A stretch of DNA of 62,635 bases, from assembly GCA_030684815.1 (NCBI GenBank), contig JAUXXQ010000149.1, forward strand, positions 1 to 62,635. The letters run 5' to 3'. This document shows positions 1-7,967 of the stretch, one piece after another. The notes under the pieces are model-generated. The model had not been told where the DNA came from, did not search any database, and was given only the letters and a program-made list of their open reading frames with translations. This DNA comes from Methylobacter sp. (GTDB lineage Bacteria; Pseudomonadota; Gammaproteobacteria; Methylococcales; Methylomonadaceae). The position numbers and the translations under genes were made by a program. The number at the start of each line of letters is the position of its first letter. Position 1 is the stretch's first letter.

Positions 1-141
1 TCAGATAAGTGGCTCTCGTTAATAGATTGTCGCTCGGCTTGGCCAAAATACGCTGCTGTTGTCATCTCGGTTTTTTGTAGGGTTGGAATAGGTGCTTATT
101 TTACTCATTTTTTGGTATCTTGGTTTGCGGAAAAGGCCTAA
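1..141 (+). CDS. possible C-terminal end of an unidentified membrane protein (partial)
   Basis: Frame 1 is open from the first base to a TAA at 139-141 (46 codons). The translated end is hydrophobic (for example AAVVISVFCRVGIGAYF), which would suit a last membrane helix. No family motif is recognisable and the start lies outside the window, so this may equally be chance. Between its stop and pfp at 370 there are about 230 bases in which I see no convincing gene; they contain the short motif TTCAGGAAATCGCC, which recurs near 27231 and 49619. Confidence 0.25.
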   Translation, partial: SDKWLSLIDCRSAWPKYAAVVISVFCRVGIGAYFTHFLVSWFAEKA

Positions 142-369
142 TTCGCCGTCAATGCGCTCGAAGCGGATATCCAGCCGGTGTTTAAGTTGTAGTCAAGTGA
201 GAACGAATTATTGTCTGGAGTATGACCTATTCAGGAAATCGCCCGCTCGCTTAAAACTGTCCCGGCTTAAGGGGGGCAACCCATGGTTAGCGATACGAAA
301 GACTCAAAAACAGCTGCCTTTGTATGATAAAATTTTCGTTTTTTTAACTTCACCCTTTGAGTTTTCCCT

Positions 370-1599
370 ATGAATAAACCTAAAAAAGTTGCCATTCTTA
401 CAGCGGGCGGTTTGGCCCCTTGTCTAAACTCAGCGATTGGCAGTCTGATCGAGCGTTACACCGAGATTGACCCTAGCATCGAAATCATTTGCTACCGTAG
501 CGGTTATAAAGGCCTGTTGTTGGGCGATTTTTATACCGTCACGCCAGATATCCGCGAGAAAGCCGGTCTGTTACACCGTTTTGGCGGCTCGGTGATCGGC
601 AACAGCCGCGTCAAGTTGACCAACGTTAAAGACTGCATCAAACGCGGCTTGGTCCAAGAAGGCCAAGACCCGCAAAAAGTGGCGGCCGACCAGCTGGTCA
701 AAGACGGCGTGGATATTTTGCATACCATCGGCGGCGACGATACCAATACTGCGGCGGCTGATTTGGCGGCTTTTTTGGCGAAAAACGATTACGGCCTGAC
801 GGTTATCGGCCTGCCGAAAACCGTCGATAACGACGTGTTCCCAATCAAACAATCGCTGGGCGCCTGGACGGCTGCCGAGCAGGGCGCACGTTATTTCTGG
901 AACGTGGTTGCCGAAAACAACTCCAACCCGCGCATGTTGATTGTGCATGAAGTGATGGGACGCAGCTGCGGGTGGCTGACAGCGGCAACTGCGGTGGAAT
1001 ACCGTAAACTGTTGGACTCCACCGAATGGTTGCCTGAGTTGGGTTTGGATCGCGCCACTTATGAAGTGCATGGCGTTTTTATCCCGGAAATGACCCTTGA
1101 TTTGGCCGCCGAAGCTAAACGGCTTCGTGCCGTGATGGACAAAGTCGATTGCGTCAATATCTTTGTTTCGGAAGGTGCCGGCGTTGAGTCTATCGTTGCC
1201 GAAATGCAAGCTAAAGGCCAGGACGTGCCGCGTGATGCATTCGGCCATGTCAAGCTGGATGCGGTTAATCCGGGAAAATGGTTCGGCGACCAGTTTGCAG
1301 AAATGATCGGGGCGGAAAAAACCCTGGTGCAAAAATCAGGTTATTTTGCCCGTGCGGCGGCGGCCAATGTTGAAGATATTCGCTTGATTAAGTCGTGTGC
1401 CGATTTGGCGGTTGAGTGTGCGTTCCGCCGCGAGTCCGGCGTTATCGGTCACGATGACGACCAAAACTTTGTGCTGCGCGCGATTGAGTTCCCACGAATC
1501 AAAGGCGGCAAGCCGTTTGACTTGGATACTGCTTGGTTTACTAAGACATTAGCTGAGATTGGTCAGGCCAAGGGCGCTAAGGTTGAGGTGGGGCATTAA
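370..1599 (+). CDS. pfp: pyrophosphate-dependent 6-phosphofructokinase
   Basis: This cytosolic enzyme phosphorylates fructose 6-phosphate to fructose 1,6-bisphosphate with pyrophosphate instead of ATP, reversibly, at the entry to glycolysis (and, in methanotrophs, linked to the ribulose monophosphate cycle). At 409 residues it has the usual length. The donor-site motif GGDDTNT (121-127) carries Asp where ATP enzymes have Gly-Ser, and PKTVDND (149-155) has the Lys typical of PPi enzymes; MGRSCGW (196-202) is the conserved sugar-phosphate segment. The start MNKPKKVAILTAGG places the first beta strand at the N-terminus as expected; no strong ribosome binding site is visible. A palindromic element with tandem inserts lies 64 bases 3' of the stop. 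PPi-PFKs are characteristic of type I methanotrophs, one reason for the taxonomic guess. Confidence 0.95.
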   Translation: MNKPKKVAILTAGGLAPCLNSAIGSLIERYTEIDPSIEIICYRSGYKGLLLGDFYTVTPDIREKAGLLHRFGGSVIGNSRVKLTNVKDCIKRGLVQEGQDPQKVAADQLVKDGVDILHTIGGDDTNTAAADLAAFLAKNDYGLTVIGLPKTVDNDVFPIKQSLGAWTAAEQGARYFWNVVAENNSNPRMLIVHEVMGRSCGWLTAATAVEYRKLLDSTEWLPELGLDRATYEVHGVFIPEMTLDLAAEAKRLRAVMDKVDCVNIFVSEGAGVESIVAEMQAKGQDVPRDAFGHVKLDAVNPGKWFGDQFAEMIGAEKTLVQKSGYFARAAAANVEDIRLIKSCADLAVECAFRRESGVIGHDDDQNFVLRAIEFPRIKGGKPFDLDTAWFTKTLAEIGQAKGAKVEVGH

Positions 1600-1663
1600 A
1601 ATTTAGCTGTAGAGTGCCCATGCTCTGGCTTACCTATGCTGGGCGAGAAATAAGCCGATACGC

Positions 1664-1849
1664 AGACCTTCCAGGTTTTTACTGGAGCCGCTCCCGGCGG
1701 CTCCAGCACTTCCGCCGTCCATGGCAGTCGTACTGGAGCCGCTCCCGGCGGCTCCAGCACTTCCGCCGTCCATGGCAGTCGTACTGGAGCAGCTCCCGGC
1801 GGCTCCAGCACTTCCGCCATCCATAGCAGTCGTAAAACCTGGAAGGTCT
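1664..1849. repeat. palindromic element, copy 1, with three 51-bp tandem units in the loop
   Basis: Left arm AGACCTTCCAGGTTTT at 1664-1679 and its exact complement AAAACCTGGAAGGTCT at 1834-1849 enclose three 51-bp units (1681-1731, 1732-1782, 1783-1833). Units 1 and 2 are identical; unit 3 has a few substitutions. Each unit contains its own hairpin, CTGGAGCCGC-TCCCG-GCGGCTCCAG. As 51 is a multiple of three, several frames stay open across the array, but the implied repeat peptides look like by-products. Bare copies of the same palindrome lie at 13952-13984 and 50811-50843, and an insert-bearing copy at 2835-2945. The remainder of the pfp-to-1914 gap shows no gene. Confidence 0.9.
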
Positions 1850-1913
1850 AAAGACGTTTACGCAGCTTCCCAATCCCCGGAAGTAACGCCCCCGTTTCGC
1901 GAAAATAAGCATT

Positions 1914-2318
1914 ATGAATCCCCGGTATCTTTTTGTTTACGGAACGCTTAAACGCGATGCGAATAACGGGCTGCACCCGCTTTTATTGAAACACGCCGAA
2001 TTTATAGGCAACGCCAGCTATCAAGGCAAGCTGTATACAATCGACACTTACCCCGGCGCAATTCCTTCCGATGATCCCAATGACGCTGTGCAAGGTGAGG
2101 TTTATCTGCTGCATCAAGCCGATAGTGTTCTGCCAATTCTCGACCGATATGAAGAGTTCGGCCCGGCGTTTCCAGAACCCAATGAATATATCCGTTTAAA
2201 ACAATCGGTATTGCTTAAAAACGGATGCGCTATTACGGCATGGGTTTATGTCTACAACCATCCCATCGCAGGCTTGGAACGCATCAAGCCGGCTGATTTT
2301 ATCCAACACCCCCTATGA
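1914..2318 (+). CDS. gamma-glutamylcyclotransferase-like protein (YtfP/AIG2 fold)
   Basis: The 134-residue product opens with the family signature VYGTLKR (8-14), which forms the substrate-binding loop, and has a DRYEEFGP segment with acidic residues E80/E81, one of which is expected to be the catalytic glutamate. Members of this fold cyclise gamma-glutamyl amines or act in glutathione turnover; the exact substrate of small bacterial members is usually unknown. The stop codon overlaps the dtd start (ATGA, 2315-2318), so the two are probably co-transcribed and translationally coupled. Length and motif match the YtfP group. Confidence 0.85.
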   Translation: MNPRYLFVYGTLKRDANNGLHPLLLKHAEFIGNASYQGKLYTIDTYPGAIPSDDPNDAVQGEVYLLHQADSVLPILDRYEEFGPAFPEPNEYIRLKQSVLLKNGCAITAWVYVYNHPIAGLERIKPADFIQHPL

Positions 2319-2755
2319 TCACTATTATCCAACGTGTAAGCCACGCTAAAGTTACTGTCAATAATCAGGACATTGGTAGCATCGATACCGGTATATTGGC
2401 GTTGGTTGCGGTAGAAAAGGCAGACACTGAAAAAGATGCCCAACGCCTATTGGAGCGCATCCTTAATTATCGGATTTTTGCCGATAGCGATGACCGGATG
2501 AACTTGAGTTTAAGGGATATTGACGGCGGTCTATTGTTGGTTCCGCAATTTACGCTGGCGGCGGATACCCAAAAAGGCAACCGGCCCAGTTTTATTTCTG
2601 CGGCGCCGCCGGAGCAAGGTAAAAAGATGTTCGACTATTTGCAACAATTGGCCAAACAAACCTATTCAAAAGTTGAATTCGGCCAGTTCGGTGCTGATAT
2701 GCAAGTTGCGCTGGTCAATAACGGGCCGGTTACTTTTACGCTGAGAACCCATTAA
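2315..2755 (+). CDS. dtd: D-aminoacyl-tRNA deacylase
   Basis: DTD hydrolyses D-aminoacyl-tRNAs, recycling tRNA mischarged with D-amino acids; it acts as a cytosolic dimer. The 146-residue length is standard. The two active-site segments are present: VPQFTLAADT (76-85), in which the usual Ser before QFTL is Pro, and NNGPVTF (135-141), containing the Gly-Pro motif that enforces chirality. It overlaps the preceding gene by four bases. A repeat hairpin (2766-2800) and a palindromic element (2835-2945) follow the stop. Confidence 0.92.
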   Translation: MITIIQRVSHAKVTVNNQDIGSIDTGILALVAVEKADTEKDAQRLLERILNYRIFADSDDRMNLSLRDIDGGLLLVPQFTLAADTQKGNRPSFISAAPPEQGKKMFDYLQQLAKQTYSKVEFGQFGADMQVALVNNGPVTFTLRTH

Positions 2756-2765
2756 GTAGGCAAGC

Positions 2766-2804
2766 CATTTACATTGGAGTCCAATAGCTTCAGCTATTGG
2801 CTTC
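2766..2804. repeat. intergenic hairpin repeat (CATTTACATTGGAGTCC family), copy 1
   Basis: CATTTACATTGGAGTCC is followed by a hairpin, CCAATAGCTTCAGCTATTGG. The inverse-orientation relative lies at 33412-33446, where a CCAATAGCTAAAGCTATCGG hairpin is followed by GACTCCAGTGTAAATG. It sits 10 bases after the dtd stop and may act in transcription ending or mRNA stability; this is inference. Confidence 0.7.
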
Positions 2805-2834
2805 CCATTTAAAGCGGGACAAGCATGCCGAAGT

Positions 2835-2945
2835 AGACCTTCCAGGTTTTACGACTGCCATGGATGGCGGAAGTACTGGAGCCGCCGGGAGCTGCTCCAG
2901 TACGACTGCCATGGATGGCGGCTCCAGTAAAAACCTGGAAGGTCT
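2835..2945. repeat. palindromic element, copy 2, with 1.5 tandem units in inverted orientation
   Basis: Arms AGACCTTCCAGGTTTT (2835-2850) and AAAACCTGGAAGGTCT (2930-2945) enclose one complete 51-bp unit (2851-2901) and a 27-bp truncated unit (2902-2928). The units are the reverse complement of those in copy 1, and the full unit matches the variant third unit there. The orientation of the insert relative to the arms cannot be distinguished because the arms are palindromic. Bases 2946-3111 hold no recognisable gene. Confidence 0.88.
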
Positions 2946-3111
2946 GTCCCGCGTTAAGTTGATAGCCCAACTTGTTTGTTAAGAAACTTTTGAATGGCAG
3001 CTTGGCTGCCGGAAAAATAGAACACGAATACCAACAGTAGGCGCTTTAGGCGGCGCTGATTGGGCGGATTTATTAGTTTTAACGGCGATGCCCCGTCCAA
3101 TCGGTACGCGA

Positions 3112-3261
3112 TTAAAAATCATCATCTTCTTCATAAGGCTGCGCTTTCACGTTATCAGGGATTTTCGGCATGGTGGCCGAGCGCAACAGAATCAACGCGC
3201 CGCCCAACACAAACAGCAACGCGATTATAAATAATACTATCCACATTCCATCTGTCCCCAT
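3112..3261 (-). CDS. small single-pass membrane protein, DUF2897-like
   Basis: A 49-residue product starting MGTDGMWIVLF has one hydrophobic helix (about residues 6-26), then a short cytoplasmic-type tail with KIPDNVK and an acidic end EEDDDF. This layout resembles the DUF2897 family of small gammaproteobacterial inner-membrane proteins of unknown function. A longer reading from 3303 is possible but its 14 extra residues overlap the promoter region of trhP and look unnatural; M6 (3246) is another possible start. It is divergent from trhP. Confidence 0.6.
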   Translation of the reverse strand: MGTDGMWIVLFIIALLFVLGGALILLRSATMPKIPDNVKAQPYEEDDDF

Positions 3262-3263
3262 TT

Positions 3264-3293
3264 TTGGTTTGCCTAAGCGGGTTACGGTAGAAT
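3264..3293 (+). promoter_or_regulatory. possible sigma-70 promoter of trhP
   Basis: TTGGTT (3264-3269) and TAGAAT (3288-3293) are separated by 18 bases and sit about 35 bases before the trhP start. The -10 element lies in a GCGGGT/ACCCGC dyad. This is pattern matching only. Confidence 0.25.
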
Positions 3294-3326
3294 ACCCGCA
3301 CACTGAATTATTTTACATACCTCACT

Positions 3327-4667
3327 ATGAAACACGTTGAATTACTTTCCCCTGCCGGAACCCTTAAAAACATGCGCTATGCGTTTGCTTACGGCGCCGA
3401 TGCCGTTTATGCAGGGCTGCCGCGCTACAGCCTTAGGGTGCGCAACAATGATTTCCTTGAAGACAATCTGGCGAAAGGCATCGCTGAAGCGCATGAACTG
3501 GGCAAAAAGTTTTTCCTGGCCACTAATGTGATTCCGCATAACGCCAAGGTTAAAACTTTCATCAAAGATATTACCCCGGTGATTGCAATGCAGCCGGATG
3601 CGTTGATTATGGCCGATCCCGGCTTGATTATGATGACCCGCGAAGCCTGGCCGGAGATGCCTATCCATTTGTCGGTACAAGCTAATACGGTCAATTATGC
3701 CTCGGTCAATTTCTGGAAAAGCATGGGCGTCGAGCGGGTCATTTTGTCGCGCGAATTGTCGTTGGATGAAATTGAAGACATCCGCCAGCGTTGCCCCGAT
3801 ACCGAGCTTGAAGTATTTGTCCACGGCGCCTTATGTATCGCTTATTCCGGGCGCTGCCTGTTGTCCGGCTATTTCAACCACCGCGACCCTAATCAGGGTA
3901 CGTGTACCAATTCCTGCCGCTGGAAATACGACACGCTGCCCGCGCACGAAAATGCCGAAGGTGATTATGTGCTGGATGGCGCGGCGCTATCGATGTCGGA
4001 CATCAGCAACGCCAGTTGCGGCGGTGCAGAGCGGCATCCGTTGGCGGACAAGGTGTATTTCCTGGAAGAAGAGGGCCGCAAAGGCGAATTGCTGCCGGTG
4101 ATGGAAGATGAAAACGGCACTTACATCATGAATTCGAAAGACTTGCGGGCCATTGAACATGTGCAGCGTTTGGTTGAAATCGGCGTGGACAGCCTTAAAA
4201 TAGAAGGCCGCACCAAGTCGCATTATTACGTAGCGCGTACTGCGCAAACTTACCGTCAGGCAATTGACGATGCGCTGGCAGGGCGCGCCTTCCAACCTGA
4301 ATTGATTGGCGTGTTGGAAAATTTGGCTAATCGGGGTTATACCGATGGTTTTTATCAGCGCCATCATACTCACGAACAGCAAAACTATATCACCGGTTAT
4401 TCCAAAAGCCATCAGCAGCAGTTTTGTGGTGAAATCAGGAGTTATGATTCGGCAACCGGTTTGGCTACCATTGATGTTAAAAACAAGTTTTCGGTCGGCG
4501 ACAAGTTGGAATTGATCCTGCCCCAAGGCAATCAGGATATTGTGATTGAGCGCATGGAAGGTATGTTCGGACAAGACATGGAAGAGGCGTCGGGCGGCGG
4601 TTATGAGGTGAAAATACCATTGCCTGATATTTGCGCTGATAAGGGCTTGCTAGCGCGGTATACTTGA
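3327..4667 (+). CDS. trhP: peptidase U32-family tRNA hydroxylation protein
   Basis: TrhP (formerly YegQ) is a U32-family protein required, with prephenate, for hydroxylation of wobble uridine 34 in some tRNAs. The start MKHVELLSPAGTLKNM and the segment GADAVYAGLPRYSLR are family hallmarks. Four cysteines, C170, C177, C193 and C197 (CIAYSGRC and GTCTNSC), are placed as expected for the iron-sulfur cluster proposed in U32 proteins. At 446 residues it is the length of the long YegQ-type subgroup, and the C-terminal 80 residues form the beta-barrel-like extension. The downstream coiled-coil gene starts 37 bases later. Confidence 0.9.
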   Translation: MKHVELLSPAGTLKNMRYAFAYGADAVYAGLPRYSLRVRNNDFLEDNLAKGIAEAHELGKKFFLATNVIPHNAKVKTFIKDITPVIAMQPDALIMADPGLIMMTREAWPEMPIHLSVQANTVNYASVNFWKSMGVERVILSRELSLDEIEDIRQRCPDTELEVFVHGALCIAYSGRCLLSGYFNHRDPNQGTCTNSCRWKYDTLPAHENAEGDYVLDGAALSMSDISNASCGGAERHPLADKVYFLEEEGRKGELLPVMEDENGTYIMNSKDLRAIEHVQRLVEIGVDSLKIEGRTKSHYYVARTAQTYRQAIDDALAGRAFQPELIGVLENLANRGYTDGFYQRHHTHEQQNYITGYSKSHQQQFCGEIRSYDSATGLATIDVKNKFSVGDKLELILPQGNQDIVIERMEGMFGQDMEEASGGGYEVKIPLPDICADKGLLARYT

Positions 4668-4704
4668 GATTGAACGTTCTGTGTCGGAATAGATGGGGAA
4701 AAGC

Positions 4705-5589
4705 ATGACAGATGATGAATTAAAAGCATTGGTTGCGAGTATTGCTGTTGCGCAAAAGGTAACTGATGAGCAAATGAAGCGTACGGATGAAAAATTTGCC
4801 AGTTTGCGTGAGTCACAAAAAGCAACCGATGAGCAAATAAAACGTACGGGTGAGCAAATGAAGCATACCGATGAGCAAATGAAGCATACCGATGAGCAAA
4901 TGAAGCGCACGGATGAACGTATGAAACTAACGGATGAAAAATTTGCCAGTTTGCGTGAGTCACAAAAAGCAACCGATGAGCAAATAAAACGTACGGGTGA
5001 GCAAATGAAGCTTACGTACGAGCAAATGAAGCATACCGATGAGCAAATGAAGCGCACGGATGAAAAATTTGCCAGTTTGAATGAGTCGAAAAAATCACTC
5101 GATGAACAAATAGAAAGGACGGAGGCACAGCTGGAAAAAACCTCGCGTAAAATCGATAGGCTGGCAGAGTTGTACGGCAACGTGTCGCAAAATCAAGGGG
5201 ATGTGGCGGAAGAGTTTTTTCTGAACAGTTTGCTAAAAGATAACCATTTAGGGGCTATTCACTTTGATGATGTGGCCAGAAACATGGAAAAACATCGGGG
5301 TCAGATTCAGGAAGAATATGATTTGGTGATGACGAACGGTGATGCTGTTGGCATTGTCGAGGTTAAATATAAAGCCCACATCAATGATCTGGACAAGTTG
5401 GACCGTAAAATGAGGCATTTTAAAAAACTATTTCCGATTTACCAGAAATACAAACAATACGGTGCGATTGCCTCATTCCATATCAATGACGATGCCAAAA
5501 AAGAGGCCTTGAAACGGGGCTATTTTGTGTTGCAACGTAGCGGCGATTTAGTGCATACCGAAAGCAGCGATCATTTGACGGTATTGTAG
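4705..5589 (+). CDS. heptad-repeat coiled-coil protein with PD-(D/E)XK nuclease-like C-terminus
   Basis: Start 4705 is preferred over the in-frame ATG at 4693 because GGGGA sits five bases upstream and the sequence then begins MTDDELKALVA. Residues about 20-145 are nearly exact heptads of the type EQMKRTD, coded by 21-bp DNA repeats with larger copies of DEKFASLRES at spacings of 49 and 42 residues. After this coiled coil come QGDVAEEFF, EYDLVMTNGD and VGIVEVKYK, giving the D-x(n)-E-x-K pattern of PD-(D/E)XK nucleases. Related proteins are often annotated only as DUF3782. Function is unknown; a DNA-end or defence-type nuclease on a stalk is one guess. Array length may vary by slippage without breaking the frame. 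Confidence 0.75.
   Translation: MTDDELKALVASIAVAQKVTDEQMKRTDEKFASLRESQKATDEQIKRTGEQMKHTDEQMKHTDEQMKRTDERMKLTDEKFASLRESQKATDEQIKRTGEQMKLTYEQMKHTDEQMKRTDEKFASLNESKKSLDEQIERTEAQLEKTSRKIDRLAELYGNVSQNQGDVAEEFFLNSLLKDNHLGAIHFDDVARNMEKHRGQIQEEYDLVMTNGDAVGIVEVKYKAHINDLDKLDRKMRHFKKLFPIYQKYKQYGAIASFHINDDAKKEALKRGYFVLQRSGDLVHTESSDHLTVL
4760..5115 (+). repeat. in-frame 21-bp heptad-coding DNA repeats
   Basis: The 21-bp unit GATGAGCAAATGAAGCATAC and close variants recur through this stretch, nested in larger duplications (about 147 and 126 bp apart). All offsets are multiples of 21, so unit gain or loss preserves both reading frame and coiled-coil phase. Confidence 0.8.
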
Positions 5590-5657
5590 CTGCATCACCT
5601 AATCCTGCCTCTTTTATGTGTTGGGTGTTTTTTGTTTCACTTTATGGGATTTGAACC

Positions 5658-6143
5658 ATGACTTTTACCACCGCTAACCTTTGCGATAGCCATTCAGACC
5701 AAGACCACTTTCAGATTGCCGAGCCACTACTGCAAGCTTATGGCACTCAGGCTCGTTTTTGCGGGCAAATCACCACCATCAAGGTGTTTGAGGACGATGC
5801 TTTAATTAAAGCCGTGCTTCAAGAAAAAGTCGATAACCGGGTATTGGTTGTCGATGGCGGCGGCTCCCACCGTTGTGCCTTATTGGATGCCGACTCGGCA
5901 AAAATTGCCGTGGCCAATGGCTGGCAAGGGATAGTGATTCACGGCTGTATTCGCGATTCTGCAATGATTAATCAGCTGCCTATCGGTATCCGCGCACTGC
6001 ATACGCATCCGTTGAAAAGCCATAAAAAAGACCCGGGCGACCGCGATTTATTAATCACTTTTGCCGGCATCAATTTCAAACAAAATCATTTTTTATATGC
6101 GGATGCCGATGGAATTATCGTTTCGGAAACGCTGTTGAGTTAG
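5658..6143 (+). CDS. rraA: RraA family protein (RNase E activity regulator / HMG aldolase fold)
   Basis: RraA-fold proteins bind and inhibit RNase E in E. coli; many relatives are instead class II 4-hydroxy-4-methyl-2-oxoglutarate/oxaloacetate aldolases. The 161-residue length, the start with TANLCDSH, the motif LVVDGGGSHRCALL and the core GIVIHGCIRDS with its Arg-Asp pair match the family. Stand-alone occurrence here gives no aldol pathway context, so the regulator name is a homology call. Confidence 0.88.
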   Translation: MTFTTANLCDSHSDQDHFQIAEPLLQAYGTQARFCGQITTIKVFEDDALIKAVLQEKVDNRVLVVDGGGSHRCALLDADSAKIAVANGWQGIVIHGCIRDSAMINQLPIGIRALHTHPLKSHKKDPGDRDLLITFAGINFKQNHFLYADADGIIVSETLLS

Positions 6144-6179
6144 AATAACATCACATTAACCTAGTAAAGAAGTCAAGAT

Positions 6180-7127
6180 ATGCATATTGTACTCGCTAAC
6201 CCCCGTGGATTCTGTGCCGGCGTCGACCGCGCCATTGAAATTGTCGATCAGGCCATTGAAGCTTTCGGCGCGCCCATTTACGTCCGTCACGAAGTTGTCC
6301 ACAACCGTACCGTGGTTGACGGCCTTAAAGAAAAAGGCGCCATTTTTATTGAAGATTTAACCGATGTGCCGGTGGGGTCTTATTTGATTTTCAGCGCCCA
6401 CGGCGTTTCCAAACAAGTGCAGCAGGAAGCTAAAGAGCGTGATTTAACGGTGTTTGATGCCACTTGTCCTCTGGTCACTAAGGTTCATTTGCAGGTCGCC
6501 AAACATGCCAAAGAAAATCGGGAAGTCATCCTGATCGGCCATGCCGGACACCCGGAAGTTGAAGGTACCATGGGTCAATATGAACGGAGTACCGACAACG
6601 GCGGCATTTATCTGGTGGAGACCCCGGTAGATGTTGCAAAATTGGCGGTGAAAAATCCCGATAACCTGGCTTATGTGACGCAAACCACCTTGTCGATGAC
6701 CGACACCAAGATTATGGTCGATGCCTTACGGGCGCGCTTTAAATCGATTCAGGAACAAAAAAAGGACGACATTTGTTACGCCACGCAAAACCGTCAGGAT
6801 GCCGTTTATGAGCTGGCCAAAACGGCGGATATTATCCTTGTGGTTGGTTCGCCTAACAGTTCCAACTCAAACCGTTTGCGCGAAATTGCCGAGCAACTCG
6901 GCAAACAATCCTATCTGATTGATACGGCAAAAGACATGCAGCAAAACTGGTTTGACGGCGTTGCCGTGGTCGGCGTTACCGCCGGCGCTTCTGCCCCCGA
7001 AGTGCTGGTTCAAGAAGTCATTGACCAATTAAAACAATGGGGCAGTCAATCGACCGTTGAGATTCAAGGTATTGAAGAAAAAGTGGTGTTTTCTTTGCCA
7101 CGGGAATTAAAAAAACACCTCAATTAA
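6180..7127 (+). CDS. ispH: 4-hydroxy-3-methylbut-2-enyl diphosphate reductase
   Basis: IspH performs the last step of the MEP isoprenoid pathway, converting HMBPP to IPP and DMAPP through a [4Fe-4S] cluster. The three cluster cysteines are visible as C12 (GFCAGV), C96 (DATCPLVTK) and C199 ([11 protein letters not shown]). VRHEVVHN and the [11 protein letters not shown] segment supply substrate-binding His and Glu residues, and SSNSNRLRE is the conserved diphosphate-binding loop. Length (315) is typical. A terminator-like hairpin follows at 7143. Confidence 0.97.
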   Translation: MHIVLANPRGFCAGVDRAIEIVDQAIEAFGAPIYVRHEVVHNRTVVDGLKEKGAIFIEDLTDVPVGSYLIFSAHGVSKQVQQEAKERDLTVFDATCPLVTKVHLQVAKHAKENREVILIGHAGHPEVEGTMGQYERSTDNGGIYLVETPVDVAKLAVKNPDNLAYVTQTTLSMTDTKIMVDALRARFKSIQEQKKDDICYATQNRQDAVYELAKTADIILVVGSPNSSNSNRLREIAEQLGKQSYLIDTAKDMQQNWFDGVAVVGVTAGASAPEVLVQEVIDQLKQWGSQSTVEIQGIEEKVVFSLPRELKKHLN

Positions 7128-7142
7128 TCCCTTCTATGTTAG

Positions 7143-7167
7143 GGCGGCGCTACGGTGTCCGCCTTTT
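7143..7167 (+). terminator. probable rho-independent terminator after ispH
   Basis: GGCGG (7143-7147) pairs with CCGCC (7159-7163) over an 11-base loop and is followed by TTTT. It lies between the convergent ispH and hemerythrin genes. Confidence 0.5.
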
Positions 7168-7181
7168 AATACCGATTTACG

Positions 7182-7757
7182 TTAGTGTTGCAGGCTTTCA
7201 AGGATAGCTAATTTTTCTTCCAGTTTATGGCAGCGCTCTAATGACATGTGCCATAAATCCAGTATCGAATCCAACATCAAGTGCGTGACATCGGCATCGT
7301 ATTTGAGTGTGCGCCTCGCTTCGTAGGCCTGCTCAGGCGATGCCCCTTGTTTTATGGCGGCCATTTGGGCCGCCATAGAGTGGTCGATTCCTAATATGTG
7401 GAAAGTCAGCCATGAGGTGATAAAGCGCACCAGTTTCTCCGCAACTTCTATCAAGTCTTCACTTGTGCATAAATGTTCGTACATGCTGCGTGCGTCATAG
7501 ATAAACGACTTGTGCTCCATGCGATGAATATTGATATGCCTAGGGTCCAATTTACTGTGCAGCATCAACAACTCTTCATCAATGAAATGCTTGTCTGCAT
7601 AGGCGATGAGTTCCAGCAAGGTTTCATTGACTATGGTTTCGCTGGGGTCACCCTGCTTAAAGTTGTCAGATAGTCGATTAAGTAATTCGAATAGTTTTTG
7701 ATGCTGGAAATCGACTAATTCTATTTTTGTGGCAAAACTGTCTGACCAGGCTAACAT
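7182..7757 (-). CDS. bacteriohemerythrin domain protein
   Basis: The N-terminal ~135 residues carry hemerythrin di-iron ligands: H19 in DFQHQKLF, the HFIDEE segment, HINIHRMEH, and a late WLTFHILGIDHSM motif. Bacteriohemerythrins bind O2 reversibly and in methanotrophs have been linked to O2 supply for particulate methane monooxygenase. The ~50 C-terminal residues form an extra helical tail not found in single-domain forms. It differs clearly from the second bacteriohemerythrin at 61882. Confidence 0.85.
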   Translation of the reverse strand: MLAWSDSFATKIELVDFQHQKLFELLNRLSDNFKQGDPSETIVNETLLELIAYADKHFIDEELLMLHSKLDPRHINIHRMEHKSFIYDARSMYEHLCTSEDLIEVAEKLVRFITSWLTFHILGIDHSMAAQMAAIKQGASPEQAYEARRTLKYDADVTHLMLDSILDLWHMSLERCHKLEEKLAILESLQH

Positions 7758-7967
7758 TTTATTTCCCTCTACAGCTGTCGAAATAGTCCTGAACTAAAAG
7801 GCCTGTCGGGCAACGAAAAGCAGTTACACGAAAGGCCGTGGTCAGTCCAGGTTATGGAATTGGCTTGTATTGTTTACTGATGTTACGTAGATATTCTGAA
7901 AAATCAATGGCTGTAGCGAATTCGAAAAATTGCAGCCCATTGATTTTAAAAAAATGGGTGCGTAACA

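Noticed and set aside
92-373. 93-residue frame before pfp
   Set aside because: It runs into the pfp start and has no recognisable features; composition is not gene-like.
571-1332. 253-residue frame antisense to pfp
   Set aside because: It is the complement of a strongly conserved gene and shows no protein-like features of its own.
1681-1833. 51-bp tandem units considered as a CRISPR array
   Set aside because: The units are contiguous copies with no unique spacers and are bounded by palindromic arms.
1596-1951. Several open frames across the tandem units on both strands
   Set aside because: They stay open only because the unit is 51 bp; the peptides are pure repeats without starts or ribosome binding sites that make sense.
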